Notes under the pieces: generated by a model
The model's input: the letters and a program-made list of their open reading frames with translations, nothing else
Databases searched by the model: none
What the model was told of the DNA's origin: nothing
Position numbers and translations under genes: made by a program
Shown here: piece by piece, positions 6,330 through 6,421 of the stretch
Layout of the letters: every line of letters begins with the position of its first letter
Position numbering within the stretch: position 1 is the stretch's first letter
Assembly: GCA_003219225.1 (NCBI GenBank)
Contig: QHPZ01000126.1
Coordinates: 1 to 6,421, forward strand
Source: Verrucomicrobiota bacterium
GTDB taxonomy: Bacteria; Verrucomicrobiota; Verrucomicrobiia; Chthoniobacterales; UBA10450
Length of the DNA stretch: 6,421 bases
Direction: 5' to 3'

Positions 6330-6385
6330 GGTAGGGACGGATCGCCGAGCTGTCCGAACGGCGCGCCCGGCGGTCGCGCCCTACC
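6330..6385. repeat. Nested palindromic intergenic repeat (GGTAGGG...CCCTACC)
   Basis: The outer arms GGTAGGG (6330-6336) and CCCTACC (6379-6385) are perfect 7-bp reverse complements. Inside are two smaller hairpins: 6335-6355 (GGACGGATCG with CCGAGCTGTCC, one mismatch and one G-T pair) and 6360-6380 (GGCGCG with CGCGCC, 9-nt loop). The element begins on the base after the transporter stop. It lacks a T-tract, so it looks like a dispersed REP-type palindrome rather than a standard terminator, although it could still slow transcription or protect the mRNA 3' end. Confidence 0.6.
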
Positions 6386-6402
6386 ATAGCCTCAGTTGCT
6401 CG

Positions 6403-6421
6403 TTAGGCTGGCGAAACGCCG
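6403..6421. repeat. Start of a second palindrome, cut by the window end
   Basis: TTAGGCTGGCGAAACGCCG contains the hairpin GGCG-AAA-CGCC (6410-6420) and reads like the left half of another TAGG...-type palindrome adjacent to the first. The right side lies beyond the window, so the call is tentative. Confidence 0.35.

Noticed and set aside
6330..6385. Intrinsic terminator after the transporter
   Set aside because: The hairpins are strong but no T-tract follows, and the nested symmetry fits a dispersed repeat better.

Overview
The window is GC-rich bacterial DNA whose genes are all on the + strand. No gene names a taxon. The style suggests a soil or freshwater Verrucomicrobiota (Chthoniobacterales-like) genome or metagenome contig: a membrane-anchored TolB-like/TPR protein with the FFEELKKRRVYRVAVAY start, an OPA-family transporter, almost no Shine-Dalgarno sites, and a GGTAGGG...CCCTACC intergenic palindrome. 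That assignment rests on memory of such genomes and is only moderately sure.

Layout. (1) Positions 1-510 hold the 3' end of an aldehyde dehydrogenase of the succinate-semialdehyde dehydrogenase type. Its conserved C-terminal motif is missing and the true C-terminus continues in another frame, ending at 473. (2) Positions 545-2869 hold three tightly spaced membrane genes: a Pro-rich repeat protein with an N-terminal anchor, an anchored protein with a GFFAPNVP motif, and a multi-pass HTTM-domain (SdpB/VKGC-like) protein. They look like one operon and all lie in the same reading frame, separated by single stop codons. (3) Positions 2887-2937 carry an inverted repeat directly before the next start codon. 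(4) Positions 2938-4933 encode a membrane protein with a TolB-like domain and TPRs, split by an apparent deletion of roughly 53 nt that shifts the frame. (5) Positions 5010-6329 encode an intact transporter of the organophosphate:phosphate antiporter family. (6) Positions 6330-6421 hold a nested palindromic intergenic repeat and the start of what looks like another.

How the parts relate. The HTTM trio is the only real gene cassette here and is the best candidate for an undescribed system; the pairing of an HTTM protein with a small anchored FxxxP-type partner recalls SdpA/SdpB. The TolB/TPR protein and the transporter are probably independent units. The most striking sequence-level observation is that two unrelated genes each carry a short, frame-breaking internal deletion in a highly conserved motif. 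This points either to gene decay by slippage at short repeats or to a contig assembly artefact.
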